From: an uncultured Bacteroidales bacterium
GTDB taxonomy: Bacteria > Bacteroidota > Bacteroidia > Bacteroidales > UBA3663
Assembly: GCA_905236195.1 (NCBI GenBank)
Contig: CAJOOX010000127.1
Span: forward strand, 1-5,106
Reading direction: 5' to 3'
Length of the DNA: 5,106 nt
A model generated the notes under the pieces. That model saw only the letters and a program-made list of their open reading frames with translations, did not search any database and was not told where the DNA came from. Position numbers and translations under genes: made by a program. This document shows positions 1-5,106 of this stretch, piece by piece. Numbering within the stretch: the stretch's first letter is position 1; each line of letters starts with the position of its first letter.

Positions 1-1006
1 AATGACACGTGAAGAATTCCCACTCGAGAAGGCTCGTGAGATTTTGAAGGACGAGACCATCGCAGTGATTGGTTATGGTGTACAGGGCCCAGGTCAGGCT
101 TGCAACCTCCGCGACAATGGTTTCAACGTGATTGTAGGCTAGCGTCCCGGCAAGACCTATGACAAGGCTGTGAGCGACGGTTGGAAGCCCGGAGAAACGC
201 TCTTCTCCATTGAAGAGGCTTGCGAGAAAGGCACCATCATCATGTGCCTCCTCTCCGATGCTGCTGTGATTGAAGTATGGCCCACCATCAAGAAGCACCT
301 GACAGCCGGCAAGGCCCTCTATTTCTCTCATGGTTTCGCTATCACTTGGAATGATCGCACCGGTGTCGTTCCCCCCAAGGATATCGACGTTATCATGGTT
401 GCTCCCAAGGGTTCCGGTACTTCTCTTCGCACCATGTTCCTTCAGGGCCGCGGCTTGAACTCTTCCTATGCTATCTATCAAGACGCATCGGGCAAGGCTT
501 TCGACCGCACGCTTGCTGTCGGCATCGGTATCGGTTCCGGTTATCTCTTCGAGACTACGTTCCAGCGCGAGGCTACGTCAGACCTCACCGGCGAGCGTGG
601 TTCGCTGATGGGCGCTATCCAGGGTCTCCTCTCTGCTCAGTACGAAGTGCTCCGCGAGAACGGCCACACGCCTTCTGAGGCATTCAACGAGACCGTCGAG
701 GAGCTCACGCAGTCCCTCATGCCCCTCTTCGCCGAGAAAGGCATGGACTGGATGTATGCCAACTGCTCGACCACTGCCCAGCGCGGTGCCCTCGACTGGA
801 AAGGCCCCTTCCACGATGCTATCAAGCCCGTCGTTCAGCGTCTCTACGAGAGCGTGAAGTGCGGCAACGAGGCTCAGATTTCCATGGATTCCAACAACCA
901 GCCCGGCTATCGCGAGAAACTCAATGCCGAGCTCAAGGAACTTCACGACTCTGAGATGTGGCGCACCGGCGAAGTGGTTCGTAAGCTCCGTCCTGAGAAC
1001 AATTAA
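1..1006 (+). CDS. ilvC: Ketol-acid reductoisomerase (class I), 5'-partial, interrupted by in-frame TAG
   Basis: Converts 2-acetolactate (or 2-aceto-2-hydroxybutyrate) to the 2,3-dihydroxy acid using NAD(P)H and Mg2+ in cytoplasmic valine/isoleucine synthesis. Reading from base 2, the frame gives TREEFPLEKA, then the dinucleotide loop GYGVQGPGQ (codons 24-32), FSHGF with the conserved His (codon 110), APKGSG (134-139), SDLTGERG with metal ligands Asp194 and Glu198, SEAFNET with Glu226 and Glu230, and CSTTAQRGALDW (255-266), ending VRKLRPENN and TAA. Bacteroidetes IlvC normally starts about 15-20 residues earlier, so the ATG at base 2 is probably internal and the gene continues upstream of the window. 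Codon 47 (140-142) is TAG where relatives have Gln in VGQR, just after the second Rossmann strand. Frame and conservation are intact on both sides, so it is a point change, not a frameshift. As written, the product would stop after about 46 visible residues. A restart at GTG 170 or the ATG near 242 would lack the NAD(P)H loop. Family identity is certain; functional status is not. Confidence 0.93.
140..142 (+). other. In-frame amber codon inside ilvC
   Basis: The codons run GTA GGC TAG CGT CCC GGC, read as V-G-stop-R-P-G. Bacteroidetes relatives, as I recall them, read V-G-Q-R there, so CAG to TAG (one C-to-T transition) explains it. Both flanks stay in the same frame and remain family-like. 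The site lies in the loop after the second Rossmann strand, which in KARI enzymes contacts the 2'-phosphate/ribose of the cofactor. It could be a true nonsense mutation, a minority allele in a metagenomic consensus, a sequencing error, or a suppressed codon. Confidence 0.95.
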
Positions 1007-1013
1007 TTACAAG

Positions 1014-1025
1014 CCCCTTTCGGGG
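1014..1025 (+). terminator. Small hairpin just after ilvC stop
   Basis: CCCC-TTTC-GGGG begins seven bases after the ilvC TAA and can add a G-T pair at 1013/1026. The stem is only 4-5 pairs and no T-run follows directly, so it is at best an accessory to the stronger hairpin 15 bases downstream, and may be chance. Confidence 0.3.
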
Positions 1026-1032
1026 TATGCAT

Positions 1033-1069
1033 AAAAAGCAGCCGCAGGCCCGTCGGGTCTGCGGCTTTT
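1033..1069. terminator. Probable bidirectional Rho-independent terminator
   Basis: A near-perfect inverted repeat at 1040-1066 pairs AGCCGCAGGCCCG with CGGGTCTGCGGCT around a minimal loop. It has one G-T wobble and an otherwise complete GC-rich stem of about 12 pairs. On the + strand it runs into TTTT (1066-1069), ending ilvC transcripts. On the - strand it is followed by five T residues (complement of A at 1033-1037), ending the leftward operon whose last gene stops at 1090. Its place between two convergent genes fits one hairpin serving both. Confidence 0.88.
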
Positions 1070-1089
1070 GTTATGTGTGGAGGAAGGGG

Positions 1090-2271
1090 TTATTCTACGT
1101 AGAGCACGAGTCCCTTCAGATATTCGCCTTCGGGGTGGTAGATGTCGATGGGATGATCCTCGGGTTGGTGGAGCTGACGGAGTATGCGCACCCGTCGGCG
1201 GGCCTGTGCGGCTGCCGAGAAGACGGCGCAGCGGAAGTCGTCCTTCGTTACCACCTGCGAGCAGGAGAAGGTGAACAGGATGCCGCCCGGACGGATTTTC
1301 TCCAGGGCAGCAGCGTTCAGCCGGCGGTAACCCTGCAGTGCATTGTGGAGCACCTTCTTGTGTTTGGCAAAGGCCGGAGGGTCCAGAATGATAAGGTCGT
1401 ACTGGTCGCCCATTTTGGCGAGGTAGGAGAAGGCATCTTCGCACACGGCCTCATGACGCGGGTCGTCGGGGAAGTTGAGTTCCATATTTCGGCTGGTGAG
1501 ACTGATGGCCTGGGCGCTCACGTCCACGCTGGCCACCCGGTTGGCTCCGCCGCGCATCGCATAGACTGAGAATCCGCCCGTGTAGCAGAACATATTGAGG
1601 ACGTTCTTTCCCTTGGCGTATTTCTCCACGAGGGCACGGTTTTCACGCTGGTCCACAAAGAACCCCGTCTTCTGTCCCTTGAGCCAGTCTACATGGAACT
1701 TCAGTCCGTTCTCGATGGCGATGTCGGTATTGCCTTCGCCGCCAATCAGGTAACCGTTCACGGGGTCCAGGTCGGCTTTGTAGGGGAGGGTCGTCTCCGA
1801 TTTGTAGTAGACGTGCTGGATGTCGGCACCGGCAACAGCTACCAGGGCTTCGGCCAGACGGCGCCGCAGGTAGTGCATGCCTGCCGTATGGGCCTGCATC
1901 ACCGCCGTGTGGGCATATACGTCCACAACGAGTCCGGGCAGATAGTCGCCCTCGCCGTGTATCAGACGATAGGCATTGTTCTCGTTGCCGCGTATCAGTC
2001 CCAGATCCTTCCTCAGGTTGAAGGCCACCTGGATGCGCTCCCGCAGGAAGGCATCGTCAATCTCGCGGTCCTCCCATGAGAATATGCGTACGGCGATGGA
2101 GCCTATCTGATATTGGCCGACGCCCAGGAATTCGTGCTGGAAACTTTCTACGCGTACCCAGTCGCCTTCTTCGGGTTGTCCGTCCATCTGCTCGATGGCG
2201 CCCGAGAATACCCACGGATGGAACCGGTGGAGCGATTCCTCTTTTTTCTTTTTGAGTCGTATGGTGATCAT
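1090..2271 (-). CDS. rlmI: RlmI-type 23S rRNA (cytosine-C5)-methyltransferase
   Basis: Class I SAM-dependent methyltransferase of the RlmI family, which in E. coli makes m5C1962 in 23S rRNA. The 393-residue product is close to the 396 of E. coli RlmI. An N-terminal PUA-like RNA-binding part (about residues 1-75, with HPWVFSGAI at 18-26) is followed by KGQKTGFFVDQR (199-209), the SAM-binding motif NMFCYTGGFS (226-235) with acidic VDVS at 249-252, the substrate-base motif DPPAFAK (297-303), and the catalytic-cysteine motif FSCSQVV (335-341, Cys337 presumed nucleophile). It ends HPEGEYLKGLVLYVE. The frame remains open upstream to 2391, but that extension only overlaps the preceding gene. ATG at 2271 starts the family-like sequence and overlaps the upstream TGA as ATGA. 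A purine-rich stretch (GAAGAAAGAGAA) precedes it. It is the last gene of a three-gene leftward operon. The rRNA position methylated in this organism is inferred from the family. Confidence 0.92.
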   Translation of the reverse strand: MITIRLKKKKEESLHRFHPWVFSGAIEQMDGQPEEGDWVRVESFQHEFLGVGQYQIGSIAVRIFSWEDREIDDAFLRERIQVAFNLRKDLGLIRGNENNAYRLIHGEGDYLPGLVVDVYAHTAVMQAHTAGMHYLRRRLAEALVAVAGADIQHVYYKSETTLPYKADLDPVNGYLIGGEGNTDIAIENGLKFHVDWLKGQKTGFFVDQRENRALVEKYAKGKNVLNMFCYTGGFSVYAMRGGANRVASVDVSAQAISLTSRNMELNFPDDPRHEAVCEDAFSYLAKMGDQYDLIILDPPAFAKHKKVLHNALQGYRRLNAAALEKIRPGGILFTFSCSQVVTKDDFRCAVFSAAAQARRRVRILRQLHQPEDHPIDIYHPEGEYLKGLVLYVE

Positions 2272-3293
2272 TTCTCTTTCTTCAGATATACTTGTGTGGG
2301 GAAGTGGTCGCTGTAGCCGTTCAGCCAGGTGCCGCCGGCATGGGTTCGTTTGGGAGAACCTTTGTATTTGCCCTCTTCCTGCATCAGCCACGGACGGAGG
2401 AAAATCTCGCTCTTATAATAGGTAAGGTGTTTGCCGCTGCCGTTCACTATGTTGCCTGTGAAGACAATCTGGTCGAACAGGTTCCATTCGCCCTGGTAGA
2501 GCAGCGTTCCCTGTCCCACCTTGTAGAGCACATCCCACCAGGGGTTGTAGAGGTCGTCGTCCTTCAGTCCTTTGAGTTTGTGTTTGCAGTTCAGTCCCTT
2601 GACCATCGAGTTGTTCTTCGGGTCGTCGTTCATATCGCCCATGATGAAAATCTTCGAGTTGGGGAAGGCGCGGAGCAGGGAGTCCTTGACGGCTTTCACG
2701 CCCTGGGCTGCCACAACGCGGCAACGGTCGTCAGAAGCGCGTGAGGGCCAGTGGCACACGATGACGTGCAGTTTCTCGCCGTCCAGTTTGCCGCCCACCA
2801 CCAGGTAGCCGCGCGTCTTGAATCCCGGATTGTCGGGATCTTTGTAGGGCACCAGTTTGGTGCTTTCCAGCGTGAAGAACCGCGGGTTGTAGAGCAGGCC
2901 GCAGTCGATGCCTCGGCGGTCTGGTCCTTCAATCAGGACGGGTTTGTAGCCGCGCTTGGCGATGGGTTCCTGCTGCACGAGGTCCTCCAATACGCCGATG
3001 TTCTCACATTCGGCCAGACCCACGATGGCGGCACCGGCGGGAATCTTGTCGCAGAGCTGCGAGATGACCGTCGCCATGTTCTTCAGTTTCGACTGGTATT
3101 TCTGTTCCGTCCAGTGATAGCCGCCGTCCGGCAGGAATTCATAGTCGTTTTTGCCTTCGTCGTGCTTGGTGTCGAAAAGGTTCTCCAGATTGTAGAAGGC
3201 GATGCCGTAGAGTTTGTACTCTTTCTCCTGTTTGGCCCAGGAGCAACTTGCCATGACAAATGTCAGACAGAGAAAAGTGATCAGACGTTTCAT
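2268..3293 (-). CDS. Secreted endonuclease/exonuclease/phosphatase family protein
   Basis: A metal-dependent phosphoesterase of the DNase I-like fold (341 residues); the substrate (nucleic acid, phospholipid or sugar phosphate) cannot be told from sequence. Family signatures appear in order: FYNLENLFD (33-41, Asn35 and Glu37), GLAECEN with presumed metal-binding Glu95, RRGIDCGLLY (126-135), CHWPSR with His181, MGDMNDDP with Asp220 and Asn222, LFDQI (272-276) and the terminal SDHFP with Asp329 and catalytic His330. All expected active-site residues seem present, so it should be active. The N-terminus (KR, then a hydrophobic run to about residue 15) is a signal peptide. MASC at 14-17 could be a weak lipobox (Cys17); otherwise signal peptidase I may cut near SWA/K. 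The product therefore acts outside the cytoplasm, in the periplasm or as a lipoprotein. Its ATG overlaps the upstream transporter's TGA (ATGA), and its own TGA overlaps the rlmI start. Confidence 0.9.
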   Translation of the reverse strand: MKRLITFLCLTFVMASCSWAKQEKEYKLYGIAFYNLENLFDTKHDEGKNDYEFLPDGGYHWTEQKYQSKLKNMATVISQLCDKIPAGAAIVGLAECENIGVLEDLVQQEPIAKRGYKPVLIEGPDRRGIDCGLLYNPRFFTLESTKLVPYKDPDNPGFKTRGYLVVGGKLDGEKLHVIVCHWPSRASDDRCRVVAAQGVKAVKDSLLRAFPNSKIFIMGDMNDDPKNNSMVKGLNCKHKLKGLKDDDLYNPWWDVLYKVGQGTLLYQGEWNLFDQIVFTGNIVNGSGKHLTYYKSEIFLRPWLMQEEGKYKGSPKRTHAGGTWLNGYSDHFPTQVYLKKEK

Positions 3294-4255
3294 TTGTGTA
3301 TGATGTTTTTAATACTGTTTCTTCGTTCAATGATGAGATCCCTGCGCGACTTGCTCTGCGTTACGAGCCAAACGCCGCAGAAAACCAGCGGGATGGCAAT
3401 GGCCTGTGTCCAGCCGAAGCCTATGCCCAGCATGATGACCGAGGCGAGGAAGGAGACTATGGGCTGCACATAGTTATAGACCGAAACAACCGTAGGCCGC
3501 AGTTTCTTCTGTCCGTAGGTTGAGAAGATATAGGCCACAAAGGTGCCGCCCACCACCACGTAGGCGGTTTCCCACCAGGTATCCGCGCTGATTCCCGTCC
3601 AGGGCAGCGCTGCCATCCGTCCGGAGGTGAAGGGCGTGATGACCAGGGCGGCAAAGAGCATCATCCACTTCATTGTGGTGATGACGCTGTAACGCTGTAT
3701 CAGGTGTTTGAACAGGGTCAGGTAAAGCGCAAAACTGCATTGTGCCGAGATGCAGAGCAGGTTGCCCAGCATCGGACGGTCGCCCGGTGTCGAGGCCTTG
3801 CTCCACAGCACCAGCAGGATGGCGCCTGTGGCACCCAGGATGATGCCCAGCACCTTCTTCCACGTAATGGGTTCCTTCAGAATCAGGGCAGCCAAAATCA
3901 GCGTGAAGATAGGCATCGTCGTCGACATGATGCTTGCATCCACCGGCGACGTGTAACTGATGCCGATCGTGTAGCAGCACTGGTTCAGAACCACACACAG
4001 CATCGATGCCAGAAACAGCATCACGTAGTCCTTTTTCCGTGCCAGCGGTTCGCGTTTCACAAAAAGGGATGCAACCCAGAAGCACAGTGCCGCACCGGTC
4101 ACACGGAAAGTGACCAGTTCGACGCCGCTTATCAAGTGAGTTTCGGTGACATCTTTCGTCGTCGGCGACATCAGACCCCAGATGGCGCAGGCGATGAGCA
4201 TGCTGACGTGAGCCGCCCAGGGGGTCTTTTCGGTTGCATTCGTTTTGATTCTCAT
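3290..4255 (-). CDS. EamA/DMT-superfamily inner-membrane transporter
   Basis: A drug/metabolite-transporter superfamily permease of about 321 residues, the usual size for a ten-helix, two-EamA-repeat protein. Hydrophobic segments fall near residues 14-31, 43-64, 76-96, 103-121, 131-148, 159-177, 190-207, 224-243, 251-273 and 277-297. The first repeat ends with the typical LKEPITWKKVLGIILGATGA block. The second contains YNYVQPIVSFLASVIMLG and ends with GVWLVTQS plus a basic cytoplasmic tail. EamA proteins export amino acids, metabolites or drugs; the substrate here is unknown, though the Bacteroidetes members I know are only annotated generically. I chose ATG at 4255. The frame extends to a TTG at 4276, but that codon lies inside the -7 promoter box and would fall upstream of the transcript start. 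It is the first gene of the leftward operon, and its TGA overlaps the next ATG. Confidence 0.9.
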   Translation of the reverse strand: MRIKTNATEKTPWAAHVSMLIACAIWGLMSPTTKDVTETHLISGVELVTFRVTGAALCFWVASLFVKREPLARKKDYVMLFLASMLCVVLNQCCYTIGISYTSPVDASIMSTTMPIFTLILAALILKEPITWKKVLGIILGATGAILLVLWSKASTPGDRPMLGNLLCISAQCSFALYLTLFKHLIQRYSVITTMKWMMLFAALVITPFTSGRMAALPWTGISADTWWETAYVVVGGTFVAYIFSTYGQKKLRPTVVSVYNYVQPIVSFLASVIMLGIGFGWTQAIAIPLVFCGVWLVTQSKSRRDLIIERRNSIKNIIHK

Positions 4256-4273
4256 TATGCGGATATTCTTTTG

Positions 4274-4281
4274 CAAAGATA
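4274..4281 (-). promoter_or_regulatory. Bacteroidetes-type -7 box for the leftward operon
   Basis: Read on the - strand, the bases are TATCTTTG, matching the Bacteroidetes sigma-ABfr -7 consensus TAnnTTTG exactly. A start about 7 bases downstream (near 4267) would leave a leader of only some 12 bases before the ATG at 4255. No good TTTG-like -33 element sits at the usual 19-21 base spacing; a T-rich stretch (complement of 4307-4310) is slightly too far. The call rests on the -7 match, the position and the AT-rich context. Confidence 0.65.
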
Positions 4282-4373
4282 CGTATTTTATACCAAAATC
4301 GCCTCTAAAATGTAAAGAAATTTAAATATTTAGACGGAAATAAAGATTTTTTTTGATTTTTTACACCTAATAT

Positions 4374-4385
4374 CAAAATATTTTG
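4374..4385. repeat. 12-base perfect palindrome next to the OMP promoter
   Basis: CAAAATATTTTG equals its own reverse complement and ends one base before the -7 box of the outer-membrane gene, so it would lie in the promoter spacer. It could be a regulator site, or chance in very AT-rich DNA; nothing else in the window shares it. Confidence 0.35.
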
Positions 4386-4386
4386 C

Positions 4387-4394
4387 TAAATTTG
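4387..4394 (+). promoter_or_regulatory. Bacteroidetes-type -7 box for the outer-membrane gene
   Basis: TAAATTTG matches TAnnTTTG exactly. A start about 7 bases on (near 4401) gives a leader of about 27 bases, A/T-rich and without a Shine-Dalgarno motif, as is usual for strongly expressed Bacteroidetes genes. The -33 element is unclear: TTTG at 4352-4355 is about 31 bases upstream (too far), and TTAC at 4361-4364 is at 22 bases but a poor match. Confidence 0.7.
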
Positions 4395-4427
4395 CAGCGG
4401 AAAATATCACTAATTTACAATATAACA

Positions 4428-5106
4428 ATGAAAAAATTATTCAGTTTGGCTGTTGCAGCGCTTGTGAGCCTCACAGCCGTATCAGTTTTTGCAGCTGACG
4501 ATTCCAAGGAACCGGCTCCCTATTGGTTTGTGGGTGCTAAAGGCGGTATCCAGATTGTCCCCACAGACTATGATCACGCCAAGTTGATTACCCCTGCAGT
4601 CGGTGTACAGTTCGGCCGTTTCTTCACCCCTGAGGTGGGTCTTCGTCTCGATGCTCAGGCATGGAAGTCCCGCGGCGGTCTCAAGTCTCTCGACGGCACC
4701 TATGATTTCAAGTATGTGACCGGTGACATCGACCTCCTCCTCAACCTCACCAATATTTTCAGCAAGAACAAGTATCACTGCTTCAACACCTACTTCATTG
4801 CCGGTGTAGGTGCAGCCTATGCATGGGATAATGACGATCTCACCTCTGCTGTGAAGCGTCTGGGCTCCAACCTCGCTGAGAAGAATGTCAACGCCTGGGA
4901 CGACCACCGCTGGAGCCACAACCTTCGTCTCGGTCTGGCCTGCGACTACAACTTCACCCGCAACTGGGCCGTGAATCTCGAAGTGGATGCCAACAGCCTT
5001 TCCGACCGTTTCAACTCCAAAATCAACAACAATTGTGACTGGCAGCTCACCGCTATGGCCGGCGTAACCTTCAAGTGGGGCCATCCCGCCAAGAAGGCCG
5101 CTCCCG
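4428..5106 (+). CDS. Outer-membrane beta-barrel protein, OmpA-like N-terminal domain (3'-partial)
   Basis: 226 codons are visible and no stop occurs before the window edge. ATG at 4428 opens a classic signal peptide: KK, a hydrophobic core (residues 4-20) and a signal peptidase I site after VFA (residue 22), with ADDS as the mature start. The rest alternates polar and hydrophobic residues in barrel-strand pattern: YWFVGAKGGIQIV (32-44), AVGVQFGRFF (57-66), VGLRLDAQAW (70-79), GDIDLLLNLTNIF (99-111), TYFIAGVGAAYAW (121-133), HNLRLGLACDYNF (164-176), WAVNLEVDAN (180-189) and WQLTAMAGVTFKWG (205-218). That is about eight strands, the size of an OmpA-type barrel. The last visible residues, HPAKKAAP, look like the start of a Lys/Ala/Pro linker, as in OmpA-family proteins with a C-terminal peptidoglycan-binding domain, but that domain lies outside the window. 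A plain porin-family eight-strand barrel is the alternative. Confidence 0.8.
   Translation, partial: MKKLFSLAVAALVSLTAVSVFAADDSKEPAPYWFVGAKGGIQIVPTDYDHAKLITPAVGVQFGRFFTPEVGLRLDAQAWKSRGGLKSLDGTYDFKYVTGDIDLLLNLTNIFSKNKYHCFNTYFIAGVGAAYAWDNDDLTSAVKRLGSNLAEKNVNAWDDHRWSHNLRLGLACDYNFTRNWAVNLEVDANSLSDRFNSKINNNCDWQLTAMAGVTFKWGHPAKKAAP

Larger units (their letters stand above)
4256..4427. promoter_or_regulatory. AT-rich divergent intergenic promoter region
   Basis: These 172 bases separate the leftward transporter operon from the rightward outer-membrane gene. The region is far more AT-rich than the genes on either side. It holds a TAnnTTTG box on each strand, runs of eight T (4347-4354) and six T (4357-4362), and two perfect AT palindromes: TAAATATTTA at 4323-4332 and CAAAATATTTTG at 4374-4385. 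I see no open reading frame or RNA gene in it. Confidence 0.75.

Noticed and set aside
170..1006. ilvC as a complete shorter gene starting at GTG 170
   Set aside because: The family sequence clearly continues in the same frame upstream of the TAG, including the GYGVQGPGQ cofactor loop, so 170 is not a natural start.
1027..1569. A 180-codon + strand frame between ilvC and the middle of rlmI
   Set aside because: It begins inside the terminator hairpin, is antisense to rlmI and encodes no recognisable domain.
2272..2391. N-terminal extension of rlmI by 40 codons
   Set aside because: The extra residues overlap the endonuclease coding region out of frame and look unlike any PUA domain; the ATG at 2271 starts the conserved part and forms an ATGA junction.
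2751..3473. A 240-codon + strand open frame across the endonuclease/transporter junction
   Set aside because: Antisense to two well-supported genes, spans their overlap, and its translation has no recognisable domain.
3474..4085. A 203-codon - strand frame inside the transporter gene
   Set aside because: Same strand but a different frame from the EamA protein; its translation is His/Gly-rich and not membrane-like, whereas the EamA frame has ten helices.
4323..4332. TAAATATTTA palindrome as an operator
   Set aside because: Ten AT-only bases in a very AT-rich region are expected by chance, and it does not overlap either -7 box.
4482..5084. A 200-codon open frame on the - strand opposite the outer-membrane gene
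   Set aside because: It is fully antisense to a gene with a clear signal peptide, promoter and barrel pattern; its translation is low-complexity Val/Gly/Glu-rich, typical of a codon-bias shadow.

Overview
The window looks like ordinary chromosomal DNA from a member of the Bacteroidales (Prevotella/Bacteroides-like). The reasons are a ketol-acid reductoisomerase of the type common in Bacteroidetes (GYGVQGPGQ nucleotide loop, VRKLRPENN C-terminus), two promoters with the Bacteroidetes -7 motif TAnnTTTG, start sites without clear Shine-Dalgarno sequences, and a Bacteroidetes-style secreted endonuclease/exonuclease/phosphatase protein and outer-membrane barrel protein. The assignment rests on remembered family features, not on a database search. 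Coding regions are moderately GC-rich, while the one real intergenic promoter region is strongly AT-rich.

Layout, left to right. (1) 1-1006, + strand: ilvC, cut off at its 5' end by the window edge and interrupted by an in-frame TAG at 140-142, where relatives have glutamine. (2) 1007-1089: a short convergent intergenic stretch with a small hairpin and a strong hairpin with T-tracts on both sides, probably a bidirectional terminator. (3) 1090-4255, - strand: three genes transcribed leftward in the order EamA/DMT transporter, secreted endonuclease/exonuclease/phosphatase family protein, RlmI-type 23S rRNA cytosine methyltransferase. Each junction is a 4-base ATGA stop/start overlap, so this is almost certainly one translationally coupled operon. 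(4) 4256-4427: a 172-base AT-rich divergent promoter region with a TAnnTTTG box facing each way. (5) 4428 to the right edge, + strand: a signal-peptide-bearing outer-membrane beta-barrel protein (OmpA-like N-terminal domain), cut off by the window.

The genes do not form an obvious pathway. ilvC is branched-chain amino acid biosynthesis, the three-gene operon mixes transport, a secreted hydrolase and rRNA modification, and the last gene is envelope structure. I found no CRISPR, phage, transposon, toxin-antitoxin or defence system. The most notable observation is the amber codon inside an otherwise perfectly preserved ilvC. It is better explained by a single C-to-T change (recent mutation, strain variant or consensus error) than by recoding, because the other four genes carry no in-frame TAG.
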